Origin: Fonsecaea monophora
Taxonomy: Eukaryota > Ascomycota > Eurotiomycetes > Chaetothyriales > Herpotrichiellaceae
NCBI RefSeq assembly: GCF_001642475.1
Contig: NW_019173994.1
Coordinates: forward strand, 122,908-186,907
DNA: 64,000 nt
Direction: 5' to 3'
Part shown: positions 33,310 through 45,538 of the stretch, piece after piece
Numbering within the stretch: position 1 is the stretch's first letter
How the letters are laid out: the number at the start of each line of letters is the position of its first letter
Notes under the pieces: generated by a model
The model's database searches: none
The model's input: the letters and a program-made list of their open reading frames with translations, nothing else
What the model was told of the DNA's origin: nothing
Position numbers and translations under genes: made by a program

Positions 33310-35804
33310 ATGGGGTGTGTCATATAAGATCAGCTCTCTCTTTCTCTGCAGACGATGCCTGATGAAGAAGCACCATGCCAGCTGAGCGATGTGCGCGTCA
33401 TTGGACACGACAGATGTGAAACTTTGCGGACCAAGGAAAACCAATCAACCCCGGTCTTGAATCTTGACTAAATCTCTAGCCATCGATTCCGGGGTGCCAT
33501 GCTGGATGAGCTGTCAACCGGGATGCTTCTCGAACCTAGAATACTGCGGTCTGGTTTCCCTCCCGCATTTCGAAACTTCAACCCCACTACTTGCTGGAAA
33601 AATAGATGTTGGTGTTATCGTACTGGAGTGTGAGATGAGGCCGTGAAACCAATTATATACGCAGACTCTCGCCCCATGACCAGTTCACGGAGACTAAGGC
33701 TGAAAAGGTGGCGCCCACCGCGCACTGCGCTACTCTCCTACAAGTCGCCATTAATTTCGATTTCCGTTTCTTTTTCTTTTCTCTCCGTTCCTTGATGCTC
33801 CTCTGAATCACCCGGAGCTGCAAGTCCGTTGCAGACCACAAGGTCATTCGCAAGGCGCAGTAAGTCGCACGTTCTCGGCTCGAGTTCTGCACACGTTGGT
33901 CGGGCGCAACACGAGACGGGCGCAGGGCAGCACAGCCCGCTCTGTGGGACAAAACACAATCTGAATACTGCGACAGCTGATGCCCATCACTGCCACTACA
34001 CTGCGCTGCACCTTACTATTCGCCCCTGTCTGTAACTCTCTGCTCGTGCATCAAAATTTGTTCGAGACGGCGGTGCACTGACGACAACGTTAGTCATGAC
34101 CTGAATGCCAGCACACCACCTCTGCTTCTCCTCTCCCTGTGTCTCGTTCTATTTGGATAAGAGCTTACTGCTGCTCTTCGCCGTTCTCGTTCTGGCATCT
34201 CGACCATGATTTGTCGAACCCTGTTGTCTCGCAGACCCGAACGTCCCTGCCGACGAACAGCCTCGCGCGTGGCACCCGTGAACTCTGCCATGCGAAACTG
34301 AGTCACTGCATCAAGTCCTGCACGCTCATCAATCTTGTGACTCTAGCGCCACAACGTATGCATGATGAGACAGCAGGGGGCCCGTCCAAACGGGCTATTC
34401 CAAGTCGGTGAGCTTTTCGGGATACCGCAGGCCCAACAACAGAAAATTCAATAATCCATTGCTCGACATACCCCGGATTTGGATCTGGCACACGGGACGA
34501 CACGAGAGACTGAACTCACTTTTTTGTTTTCAGCTGCGGACAATTGGGGCCACGGTCTAGGCTTTGCACGCCGCTCGGCAGCGGGCAGCGGGCGGCTTTT
34601 CCAGACGAGTGGGAAATTGCTGCAGGCTCAGCGGTTTTGAGCAACATAACCAGGAGAGTCACACTGCACAGAGACCGTGGCGGAGCTAGATGAGTCCACG
34701 TCGTCGACGACCAGACTCTTAGGTGGCACCGTACCACCTTGGAAAGGAGAAGGTATGCGGCTCTGCGGAGGTCCTGCGGCGTATCGTGACTTTACGAGGA
34801 TATGTTTAGGCCAAGAGGATGTGGACTGGAGTAGTCGGTAATGCGTACTCGGTACCTCGTAGTGGTATTGTCTTTTCAGTGGAGGTCCTGCAAACGACAT
34901 TATCTTGGAATTGTGCAATCAGGCTGGCCATGCAATGGGTTTGCACTGGGTCCCAAGTACGAGGTACATAGTTACATACTAACATCCTATTTAGTCTGTT
35001 CCCTAACAAGATGGGGTTTAATTAATAGGCGAGGCAGGCAGGCAAGGCAGGGTTGGCGGCCCCACCATTGTATCGACCAGTAGGGGAGATGTTTTGACAC
35101 CGCCACAACCGAGTCCACTTCACCGTATGTGCGCACGTATGGACGTACGCGTGCGGCTCTGCAGCCTAACTAGGTAACACCCTGACACCCCTGATGGGTG
35201 TCTCGTTTTGATTTGTTCCCAGGTTCATTTTCCCTTTTCACCACCTTCCAATGTCTCTCCTGCTCTCGTTCTCTCCTCAATTCAACCAATGATCCTTCTT
35301 CTTTAGCTTTTTTCCCCATCCGCATACACCTGAATCGCAGGAAATGCAAAGACAGGAGCTCCAGGCTTAATGGTATCTTTTCCGACCTTAGACCTGTCCC
35401 GAAACTAGTCTTACACAGCAGCTTACTTGTAGTCGAGCGAACAACAACCATGTGTCAGGCCTTCTTTGCTCGCCACTACGACCGGGACGATCCATCGATA
35501 GAGTGGCCCACTGTGAGGCTCTGTCATCCGAAAGATGCACCCCCTACCCTACCCCCATGGCTTCTGGCTTCTCATGTTTTCATCAACGACTAACAAGGGA
35601 AACATCACATTTTCAGCCTCATTGCTTTGCCCTGCTTCTGCTCCTTCCACGCGGTGCCTTGGATGTGATAATGGTCTTGTGTTCCTACTGTTCTCAGCCT
35701 CTCTTGCTCTGCTACGGTCGTTCCCTCATGCTCACGTTAGAGGTGATTCCCATCTCTACACCACTTGTTCTGCGTGGCTGCCGTTGCTGTCGTCGACGAA
35801 GGGC
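33310..35804. other. Intergenic spacer, no gene seen
   Basis: About 2.5 kb upstream of the F-box gene. GTACTCGGTACCTCG-type motifs occur at 34845-34860 and 34955-34975. Short plus-strand frames before 35805 are most likely 5' UTR of the F-box gene; none shows conserved content. Confidence 0.5.
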
Positions 35805-38370
35805 ATGTTCTCCCAGTTCGTACAGTTACCGTTCGATGTGCACCATCAAATCGCAACTAGGCTCGACGCGCGGTCGTTTGACAAGTTGGCAAAGACGTGC
35901 AAGTCTCTGCGGCGACATCTCCAGGATGAGAATACCGCAAAGCATGCCATCCAGGTAGGCACAATTCCACTCCTCTGCCTGTGGGGGCTTTCATCTATTC
36001 ATCAGTAACCGAGCCCTTCCCCCTTCTTGGCTGACCGACAACCAGGCAAGTCTGCGACATTGTCTCTGGGTACAGCTCGCCCTGTCTCCCGCGGCGCCCG
36101 GTCCGAGACAGACGCTGTCCCGGATCATCGACTCTCAGTCGGCCTTGCAGCAGGCGTTGCCCTATTCGGCATGTATTATAGCATATGCCAGCAGCTTTGC
36201 GTATTCTTTCGGCATTTTGTGCTACACGACGGCAAACGGCCTGCGGATTCTGAACTTCAACAGCCGTCGAGCGACCGAGAAGGTGCTCGACAGCAGCGTC
36301 TTTGCCCGGGAGATCAGCGTCACGACCAGGGGAGAGGACAAGGCTGTAGATTTGCAGTCGATCAAGTCGGTCCAGGTGCAGAGTTACGCGGCGGGCGTGG
36401 TGGTTCTCCTGTGTGATTTCGGGCCTTTTGGCCAGTACATCTTTGCCTTGAATATAGCCGACAACAAGACATCGTCCACTCGCTTGGAAAATGGCGGCCG
36501 CGGCAGTGGGGGACGTCACCCGCGTGTCCGGCTGTGTATCCCCGTCCGGTCCAGCAACAAGCTGTTCGTCCGCAATAATGACCGCTTCGTGGTGCTGGGT
36601 TCGCACTCGGCGATGGGCAGCCACAGTCATCACGAGTGGTTGCTGCACGTCTACAGTCTGGAGACGGGCTTGTCGGTGACGGGGCAGCCACTGCAGCTGC
36701 GGGACTTTTACGGGTCCGAGATTGGGTCGACGGCCTGCTTCACGGTCCACCAGGACGAGTTCTACGCCATCACGAGCCAGACGAGCTTCGAAAGCGAGGA
36801 GGTCGACTGGACGAGCTACTACAACGTCATCAAGTTCCGGCTGGACGATCCGGACCCGGAGCTGACCATCCAGCGCATCTGGAGACGGCAGCATCTGGAA
36901 GGTCCTATCAACGACGCGTGGAACGACCTGGGCTTCCAGATCGACCACTCGACGGGCGAGCTTTTGGTCGTCGAGGGCCGCAAGGAGTGGCTCAACGGCG
37001 GCAGCCGCTCCGTCCGGACCTACTACACGCAGCCCATAAGCCGCGCCGAATTCAAGGACTTGAAGACCGGGTTGCGGCATCCGCCCAACAACCGCCTCAG
37101 CGTCACGCTCGACGAGCACAGCAACAGTCGGTGGGAGGAGCCCATGGTGCGCATAGACAGGTACGTGCACGAGGAATACCAAGTCGATGGCACTAGTGAG
37201 CCCACGCCCAAGGAATACATCCGCGCCAGGACCAAGTGGAATGGGTATTCATTCAACGCGCAGGCCTTTGTCGATCTCGTGACGGACGAGGCGACCATCG
37301 AAGGCGAGTGGCGGCCGCGGCAGCGCATCAAGTTGCGTGTGGCCAGTAGACAGGAGATTAGCCCTCTGGTCGAAGACGCGACAACCATGACAAACGGATC
37401 TGTGGCTCTCGTGCTTCGCAAGCGTAGACGCGATCGCGAGGGCCAGGAGATCGAGGACGGAGAGCGCGCCTACACGCCGAGCAGGATCTCTTTGTGGCCC
37501 CCAGACGACGCGCCCCAGGGACTGCACGACGTCCTCTGCCCTGAAGGCCGAGCAGGGGACGTCAAAGCCATGCTGGGAGACGAGGGCATCGTGTACATGG
37601 CCGGTCCCCCGCGTGAGCCGGGCTCAGCCGAGCGGGCTCTGGTCTTTGTGTGCTTCGACCCGACCTTTGGTTTCGAGGGGATGCAACGGCTCGATGGCAG
37701 TCCAGCTTGGCCGAGGTCAGAAAGGAAGAGAAAGGTGACGGCGCCCTGCCACGGGGTCAACGAGACGCAGGAATCTGTCAGTTTAGACGGGAGGGGGCAG
37801 AGCCAGCGCAAGGTCGACGGCGACCTCACGGACCACACGAAACGGCTGAAGCTGGAAGCGTTGCTCAAGCCAGGGGAGACGAAACACGCGACTTCTTGTC
37901 CATCACGGAGTGACGAGCAGGAACTTTCTGTCCTCCCGCAAGACCAGATAGTCGAGCGGGCCTTGAGCCTCTATCCCACTCCCGTGCCTGTCTCGCCCAC
38001 CAAGGAGTTCTGTTCTACGGCGGCAGTGCCCTCTGGCCCCGTCGAGTTACCATTGACGGTGCAGCCCCAGACGTCCTTGCTGGCCGGGATCCTGAACCCG
38101 AACCCGACGCTCGACTCCAGGGTGCCTCAGTTGCAGTCGCAGCTACAGCTTCTACCCTCTCCGTCGCCCTCGCCCTCGCCGTCTCCATCACAATCTGCAT
38201 TTTCCGCGCGCCTTTCCAAACCCCTACAAAGCCCGTGTCCCCCACGGCAGACTGGCCAAGGTCAAGCCAAGGGCAAAGGCAAGGCCTCGGCACCACCTCC
38301 CGCAGGTCTCCAGACGTGGCGGGAAAAGGCAATGTACATGTCCATTGGCAAGGGATACTGGCTGCGCTGA
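35805..38370 (+). CDS. F-box protein with long C-terminal region
   Basis: Two exons, 35805-35954 and 36046-38370, with a 91-nt GT-AG intron in phase 0; 824 aa. The first 50 residues form an F-box: the start MFSQFVQLPFDVHHQIATRL and the following SFDKLAKTCKSLRRHL fit the LP.ev...I...L....L..l...sr consensus, the Skp1-docking site of an SCF ubiquitin ligase. Residues about 90-420 look like a beta-rich substrate-binding region (alternating strands, many Trp and Tyr, ITTSQ-like and VYSLETG segments), perhaps a propeller. The C-terminal 250 residues are disordered, with an uninterrupted Ser-Pro repeat (PSPSPSPSPSPS, coded around 38157-38190) and a Lys/Gly-rich end. The substrate is unknown. Confidence 0.82.
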
Positions 38371-39057
38371 GGTCAGGACCGTAGACACACCCTGCATATC
38401 TGTCTGTCTGTCTGTCTATCTATCAGACAGGGCCACAATATGGTCTCCACCACCACCACCATAAAGGAGTCGGATGAGGCTCTTCTCGTGGGTGGAACAA
38501 CCGTCGAGTTCAACTCTCGACCTTTCAAATACTTGAGTAGCACACGTAGAGGCGCACACACACAAACACACGTATATATACATAAGTAAGGAACCGAAAG
38601 TAAACGCACGGACGGGGAGTGAGAGCGAGTAAAGGTACACACAAGGGACAAGGGACAAGGGACAACTGTTATCGGATTGGAGGATTCCTTTCAACATATA
38701 TCTTTATTTCGTCTTCTAGCCTACGGTGGCTTGAAACGTATTTATTGGTCGATTGGTCGGTTAGTTAGTTAGTTGGCTGTTTGGGTTTCTCGTATATTCA
38801 AGTTTGAAAAAGTTTCTTTTGATGGTTGGTGCTGTCTCTCATCTCATCTCATCTCTCCTGTTTCAGGTAGTCTGGCTCACGTTCACGGTGTGGTCTCCTT
38901 TTTCTTGGTGACTCCCTGAGTGCAGTAAGGTGATTTGCGGTGCGGTGCGTTGCAGTGTGATGTGGTGATGTGTGATGCGATACGGTACGATGGGTTAGGA
39001 TGGGAGTGTGTCTGTCTTCCGAAACTAAGGTGTCTCGATTACGAGACTGTACATAGG

Positions 39058-39094
<37 letters not shown>

Positions 39095-39684
39095 CAGAAG
39101 TATAGAAACCCAGGACGCGACGAGGCGATAGAAGAACTACAGCTGGCCAAGGGAGAAAGAAACGGGAACACCCATGAATTGGCAGCGAACCTCTCACAGA
39201 GTCGTGGATGAGTGGATGGGTGGATGGATGGATGGGATCCATGTGACAAGTACATGTATATTGTAACGCGAGCCATACCTCTGAGGAAGGCCTGCATATT
39301 CAAAGGTCTGCACAACAAGTCCCCGAGTATAACAGCTTCCTGACCCCGTTTATACACGCGCCGTCCCCTGTGACAAGCCATCCCCGCCCATGCATGAGTT
39401 GCCCTTCTTCCCGGTGGTGGTGGTGGTGGTAAAGCTGCAAGGTATGAACCGGACATTGACCTCTCGATGGCATTAGAGAGTACAGTCCACGGCGTTTGCA
39501 TGCTGTGCCAGACTTCGCTGGTATCTCGAAATCCAATATATCAGACACATCCACGGGTTACCTCCAGAAAATGCTTCTGACGTTCCTCCACAAGGCATTG
39601 TCAAAGGCCCGAGAGATAGATGAACAGCGTCAGAGTCTTGACAGCGGAGGCTTTAGAAATGCAGGTTGTCAAATGGGCATTTCT
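38371..39684. other. Simple-repeat-rich spacer between convergent genes
   Basis: Between the F-box and RVS167 stop codons. It holds several microsatellites: TCTG/TCTA units at 38399-38424, CA-rich at 38555-38572, TCTCA units at 38834-38858, a compound CA/GA array at 39058-39094, and GGAT units around 39208-39236. There is no supported gene. Confidence 0.75.
39058..39094. repeat. Compound (CA)n(GA)n microsatellite
   Basis: A run of CA dinucleotides passes directly into about twelve GA dinucleotides with no interruption. It lies in the 3' flank shared by two convergent genes. Confidence 0.9.
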
Positions 39685-41098
39685 CTAATTTAGGCGCACA
39701 TAATTTCCTGCGCGTTCTGTGGTCAGCTCTTCCGAGTCATGGCTTCTGGAAATTGAAACAAGTTCAAGGCTACACATACCAGGAAATTGCCCTTCTCGTC
39801 CATTGACTCGCCCCGTCCACCACTCATTCTCGTTCTGCGTCCTCGATGTGATCTCGATGATGTCCCCGGTCATGAAACTGAGATCTCCTTCTGCTTGCGC
39901 CTCGTAGTCATACAAGGCTGTGCAAGTCTCGGCATTGGGTACACCGCTGAGACGGCTTGGTTTGGGTTTAGGTGGTGGAGGCTTGCCCTTTGCAGCGATG
40001 GCCGCATTCAGAGAAGGACTGCCTATTGCAGGGCTGCTGGGCAAACTTGCTGAGCCAGTCGGAGAGTAAGGCGGGGGCGGGTTGGAAACGCCGTCCTCGA
40101 GATGACTTGTCCTCCGACTTGCGTAAGAGCTTTTACCTGCTTCCGCTTCCTTGGCTTTCGAGAGCCCCAGTCCGTATCTCGACACTCCACGAGGTTTTAC
40201 TCCACCTGTGCTCTTAAAGTGGACGATCGAGAGCGCCTCTGCGCGTTCCTGAACATCCCCTCGTTTCATCTCGAATGCCTCCTCAATGTCCAGATTGAGG
40301 TTGAAGTACCCGATATTGATGGCTTGCATCTTTTCGTGGAGAGTGTAGAAAACGTTGAGCTGCATGTAGTAGAAGGACTGGAAAAGAGGCCGGATAAATT
40401 CGGCTTCCAGCGCAAACAGCTTAGGCAGTTCGTCTTTGAGCAAGTTATTGAAATATTCGTAGTCCTGTGTAGCTTGTTCGACGTCGTTTTCTGCCTTGAA
40501 AAGAGCCTTTTCGTCCTTGAGGGTCTTGTCTTTCTTGTCCTGCAGCTTTTTGAGGGTGGCTCGGTGTCGGTCAAAGTCGAGCTGTTTGTGATCGCGCTTG
40601 GTATTGATTTTGCGGATGACCTTGATGACTTCGAGTAACTGGTCAGCCGGCGCTATTACTCGCTGCTCGATCATTTCCAACTCTGGCTGCAGTGTGGCCT
40701 GTAGTTCGCGCACAATTGACTCGTACTCTTCGCAGGCTCGAATTCCTTCCGGGTTGCCTTCTGGGATGAGCGAGTTGGGGTCGGAGACACGGCCAGATAT
40801 AGGCTTGTAAATCTCCTGGATGGCTTTCGAGAATTCGATCTGGTGGTTCAGCATGCCTGGAGAAGACAGATGTGAGAACAGACGTCAACGGACAGAGGGT
40901 CGTCGAGGATATACCATTGATGGCCTCAAAATACTTTTTCGACTCGTCGTGCAGCTTCTTGGTCTCCTTCTCCAGCTCCTGAAAGCGTCTCTCGGCATCA
41001 ATGTAGACTGCATCTTTTGTATTGTCGCCGATATTGAAGCGCTGCTTAAACTGTTGTGGGGCTCGAGTTATACTCTTTCCCACGCCTTTGAGACTCAT
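39685..41098 (-). CDS. RVS167: Rvs167-type amphiphysin (BAR plus SH3)
   Basis: Membrane-curving protein acting with Rvs161 at endocytic vesicle scission and in actin organisation. Three exons on the minus strand: 41098-40915, 40856-39780 and 39707-39685; 427 aa. The BAR domain covers about residues 15-245 (start SITRAPQQFKQRFNIG, coiled helices including LKKLQDKKDKTLKDEKALF and FNNLLKDELPKLF). A Ser/Pro-rich linker with PPPPYSP and KPPPPKPKP follows. The SH3 domain at about 366-427 has ALYDYEAQAEGDLSF, EWWTGRV and the terminal GQFPGNYVRLN. Intron 2 (72 nt) splits the final SH3 strand. It has no stop and is a multiple of three, so retention would add 24 residues inside GQFPG|NYV. It is divergent from NFS1. 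Confidence 0.94.
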
Positions 41099-41919
41099 TC
41101 TGCGCGGTAGTTCTCGCACAGGCGATCAGGTCTGTTTCGCTTCCTTCGGTGGGTGTAGAGGTCTCGGAATGGTTTATCCAACAATGTCGAAAGGTAAGGA
41201 GGGAGTGTTGCTGAAGGCGTCGCAGAAGAATGGGGTGGAGTGTATCCGGGTGCCTAAAGGTGGTATTAATGTACTTTGTAGGTGGAATTATGCGAAGACG
41301 GAAGATGGAGGGGCGGTTTGGGTGTGGGCAGCAACCGATGGCTGGAGACGGCACAATTCGCTTGGACCAACAGCCTGGGGCGACAAGACGCAATGACGCA
41401 GCCAAGTCAAGAGACTGTGGCTGTGCGCACGAGCAGCTCCCTGTCTTCCCTCCAGATGTTTGTCGTTGGAGATCTTGTAGCAGAGATGGCAGCGACAGCG
41501 GCAGGAGGTGTGCGAAGGAGAATGAGTAGGATTGTGCCTTGTCACTCACTGGACAATGTCTAGCTGCATTGAGATGGAGTTCAAGGTCGGTGCTGGTAGT
41601 GTCTTGCAAGCTGACTGGCGTGCTTACACCCTGTCGTGCCTGTACAAGGATCTCGCCGACATGGCCGACCAGGTCCGTCATTTAGCCGGAGCCAACGTGC
41701 CAGTGGGCACCCACTGACGCATTTGCGTACAGCCGAAGGTTGAAAAGTAAGCAAGATAAAGAGGGAAGGTCTTGCGAAAAATCTAATCTGATAAATCCCC
41801 CCATCAGCCACACCATCCCGTCAACCAAACTCAAGCAGATTCATCATCAATCTGGACCACCAGATTTTTCTTGCTTCTCAACGATCCATAGTCAGCTGGA
41901 CTGATTCATTTCCCACAAC
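41099..41919. promoter_or_regulatory. Divergent promoter RVS167 / NFS1
   Basis: 821 bp between outward-facing start codons; holds both promoters. Open frames inside it overlap on both strands and have no conserved content. Confidence 0.5.
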
Positions 41920-43671
41920 ATGTCTGGACCAGCATCCACAGTGATACGGCAGGCTTCTCGTGCCTGCGCTCGCCGGTTTTCCAACAATGCAAGCCTTTCT
42001 TCACGATCCGGAACTGCTTCCATTGCCTCCTCACGCTTCATCGGTCGTCGCAGCTATGTCTCCGAGTCCAAACCAGCCAACGCACAGGTCGCAGATGTCG
42101 AGTCTGCTATCAAGGCAGACCAGAAGAAATTTATTCAAGAGAGTGGCAATCTCCCCTCCCAGGTCAAGATGCCCGGGACTGATATCACCGCCGACGCCAT
42201 GCTGAGTCCCCAAGCTGGCATTCTAAAGCACGCAACCATTATGGATCAGGGTACTCGCCCGATCTACCTGGATGCGCAGGCGACAACTCCAGTTGATCCC
42301 AGAGTTCTCGATGCCATGCTCCCTTTCCTCACTGGCCTCTTTGGCAACCCTCATTCTAGAACGCACGCCTATGGTTGGGAAAGCGAGAAGGCCACCGAAC
42401 AAGCAAGAGAACACATTGCGAAACTGATTGGCGCAGACCCCAAGGAAATTATTTTTACGAGTGGTGCCACCGAAAGTAACAACATGAGCATCAAAGGTGT
42501 CGCCAGGTTCTTTGGCAGGTCGGGCAAGAAGAAGCATATCATCACGAGTCAGACGGAACACAAATGCGTCTTGGACAGCTGTCGACATTTACAAGACGAA
42601 GGCTTTGAGGTTACATATTTGCCAGTCGACTCAAGCGGCTTGATCAATCTACAACAGCTCGAGGACGCAATTAAGCCAGAAACTGCATTGGTCAGTATTA
42701 TGACTGTCAACAACGAGATCGGTGTTATACAGCCCATGAAAGAGATCGGACAGCTGTGTCGATCAAAGAAGGTATACTTCCACAGCGACGGCGCCCAGGC
42801 CGTCGGCAAGATTCCCATTAGTGTTAATGATTGGAATGTCGACCTGATGTCGATTTCGAGCCACAAAATCTACGGGCCCAAGGGTATTGGGGCATGCTAT
42901 GTTAGACGACGGCCTCGTGTTAGGTTGGACCCCATCATCAGTGGTGGCGGTCAAGAGCGAGGTCTCCGCAGTGGTACCCTCGCTCCCCATCTGGTGGTCG
43001 GCTTTGGAGAGGCTTGTCGTATTGCCAAAGAGGAGATGGAGGTAAGAAGATATTTCCCTTTTCCGACGACAATTGTTTGATGATTATACGCTTTCTTTAA
43101 CATGCATGGCTTTCTGAGCGTCTGGCTGCAAGCACATGCCAGAGCCTTGATTAACATAGCAGGGGTTATGATATTCAACTGCCCAACTATTTACTATTCG
43201 GAGTTATTGTTCGGAGGGACAACTGCTGACTTTGAATTGTTCGCACAGTACGATTCCAAACGCATCAACTCTCTTTCCAAGCGACTTGTCGATGGACTGC
43301 TTGCGATGGAACACACCTCTTTGAATGGAGACCCTACTCGACGTTATCCTGGATGTGTCAACGTGTCCTTTGCCTACGTTGAAGGAGAGTCACTCTTGAT
43401 GGCCCTCAAGGATATTGCACTCTCCTCTGGGAGTGCTTGCACCTCTGCGTCTTTGGAGCCCAGTTATGTTCTTCGAGCGTTGGGAAACAGCGACGAAAGC
43501 GCGCACAGCAGTATCCGTTTTGGCATTGGACGTTTCACAACGACCAGCGAAATCGACTACGTTCTGAAAGCTGTTCGTGAACGTGTCACCTTCCTCAGAG
43601 AACTCAGCCCTTTGTGGGAATTGGTCCAAGAAGGAATCGACTTGAATACCATCGAATGGAGTCAGCACTGA
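41920..43671 (+). CDS. NFS1: Mitochondrial cysteine desulfurase Nfs1
   Basis: PLP enzyme that takes sulphur from cysteine for iron-sulphur cluster assembly (with Isd11/Isu1) and tRNA thiolation. Two exons, 41920-43041 and 43249-43671; 514 aa. The intron is 207 nt, long for this window, and joins EEME to YDSKRI. Residues 1-50 are rich in Arg, Ser and Ala with no acidic residue before about position 49, as in a mitochondrial presequence. The catalytic domain shows YLDAQATTPVDPRVLDAM, TSGATESNN, the SSHKIYGPKG motif with PLP-binding Lys316, and the mobile loop SSGSACTSASLEPSYVL with active Cys438. It ends in the eukaryotic signature LSPLWELVQEGIDLNTIEWSQH. Length and all catalytic residues are normal. 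Confidence 0.97.
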
Positions 43672-43842
43672 TTGTCCGCTCTTGATGGTTGATGACATTT
43701 TGTACAATACCGGATTACATAGGACGACTGCATGAGCAGAATGCCCTTCCTCTCTCTTTCAGGGCGAGCTGTCTCTGACTCTTCAGAGCAGAGTTCTAAG
43801 CACAGGAAATAGCTGGACGCCCAACGACTACTTTTGTTGAAA

Positions 43843-45086
43843 TTATAAGTGGCTAATTCTGGCGGGATCTTTATATCCATAGCCTCGAATCATATTCTTG
43901 ATACCCCGTCCTTGCTTGGTTGCCTCCCATGCGTCTGTGGTTTGCTCGAAATCGAAAATGGTGGAGATGAGGCTTTTGAGAGGCAGCTTGCCAGCTTCAA
44001 GTACGTCCATGGCGACTTTGAAATCCCCTTGATTGTATCGGAAGGCCCCGTGCATATGCAATTCCTTTTCGCTCATGGCTAGAATCGGGAAGTTGACGAC
44101 GGCCTTCCCCAGGCCAGTCTGCACACAAGATCCTCCCGGACGCAGAACATGCACGGCTGTAACGATGGAGCTCTCGGCCCCTGTGGCCTCTATCACAGCA
44201 TCTGCACCGAGTCCCAACCCATTTTTCTCGATCAGCCGCGCGGCGTTCTTTTCGGGCGAAGCAGATAAATCGGGCTTGAAGGTATTGGACGCATTGAGGT
44301 TCCTTGCAAATTCCAGCTTGTGGTCCAACAAGTCGACTGCCACAATCTTCTTTGCTCCAAACAGTCGGGCTACGGCACCACAAACAAGGCCAATCGTGCC
44401 CGCGCCGAAGATGACCAAGCTCTGACCTGGTTTGACCCCAATCATTCGCACAGCATGCGCTGCAACAGCAAGAGGCTCGGCAAGGACGCCCTCTTGCAGA
44501 CTCACCCCTGGCGGAAGCTTGTAGCAGAAGTCGGCGGGGATCTTGAAATACTTGGTCAAGCATCCCGGCGTGTCTGGGGGGCAGGCGGCGAATTTCATGT
44601 GTGGGCAAAGATTGTACAGCCCTTCCTTGCATCTCTCGCAGGAACGACAAGGCTGACCTGGCTCGATGGCGACGTTATCACCTGGTCTCAGATGGGTGAC
44701 TGCAGGGCCGACCGCATGAACCGCTACAGACTACTGTTAGTTGTTGTCACTGAAGTAGGCGCTGGACTGATTCTAGCAATGGACATTCTCCCGGGACGAA
44801 ATGCAACTGACTTCCTGATGCCTCGTGCCCCATGACCAGTGGATTTGACTCGGAGACAAATTTCCCGTTGACGCCGCCATGATTCCAGAAATGCACCTGA
44901 AAGCCATCAGATTCGTTCTTTTGGATGGTATTCGAGGACGTGATATACATCACTGCCACACACACCAACAAACTTGATACGGATTATCGCGTCGGTCGGA
45001 TCGGTGATTCTTGGTTCTGGTCTGTCCTGAATCTGTGCTTTTCCAGGCCCGTAGAGAAACACTGCAGGATTCTTATAGGTCAGCAT
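43843..45086 (-). CDS. Sorbitol/xylitol dehydrogenase-type zinc alcohol dehydrogenase
   Basis: NAD-dependent medium-chain polyol dehydrogenase. Three exons on the minus strand: 45086-44949, 44896-44812 and 44723-43843; 367 aa. Catalytic-zinc ligands are Cys43 in VCGSD and the GHE pair at His70/Glu71 (GHEASG). The structural-zinc lobe is present: CRSCERCKEGLYNLC, Cys100, 103, 106 and 114. The Rossmann motif GAGTIGLVCG is followed by Asp in VAVDLLDHK, which favours NAD over NADP. Closest in style to fungal xylitol dehydrogenase or L-arabinitol dehydrogenase; the substrate cannot be fixed from sequence. The start MLTYKNPAVFLYGPG is the ATG nearest the conserved N-terminal strand. The stop faces that of NFS1 (171 bp apart). 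It is divergent from a Zn2Cys6 regulator. Confidence 0.88.
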
Positions 45087-45538
45087 ATGCGAGTCCAGCT
45101 CCTTGTGAAAGCGGAGACGCTACACACAGAGAGAGCCATCACAGGAAGACGAGGTTCTCCAAAAGACTGGTGTGTGCTTGTTGAGAAGCGGTGGGATGCG
45201 TGAGTGGCAGCATGTGCAGAGGCCAGAGAGGGTGTCGCCTGATCTTATAAGCATGAATCAATCATGGTCATCTACTGGGCCACGTAGAAGAATGCATATG
45301 CAAGACTGCAGATTGGATACCAAACGACACTGGATGATGCGTCGGGCCAAGTGTCGCCGTTGCCTGCGGAGAAATCTGGCGCCCACAACCATCCATCGGC
45401 CCGTGTCTCGGCGATGACCCTGTCACCAAGTCGAAAATACTTCCTTCAATATGGTGATGACGGCTTTCTCTCTTTGTCTTCTCTTGTGTTTCCATACTAT
45501 CGTGAGTCTCCCCTCTGAAAACGCAGCCAGCGGCAAAT
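45087..45538. promoter_or_regulatory. Divergent promoter, polyol dehydrogenase / Zn2Cys6 regulator
   Basis: 452 bp between outward-facing start codons. The arrangement suggests shared control, with the regulator possibly acting on the dehydrogenase. I could not pick out a convincing CGG-triplet palindrome. Confidence 0.5.

Noticed and set aside
35995..37182. Long minus-strand open frame (395 codons) within the F-box gene
   Set aside because: It lies opposite a well-supported coding exon in GC-rich DNA, has a Val/Arg/Asp-rich antisense composition and no motif; it is a by-product of codon use on the other strand.
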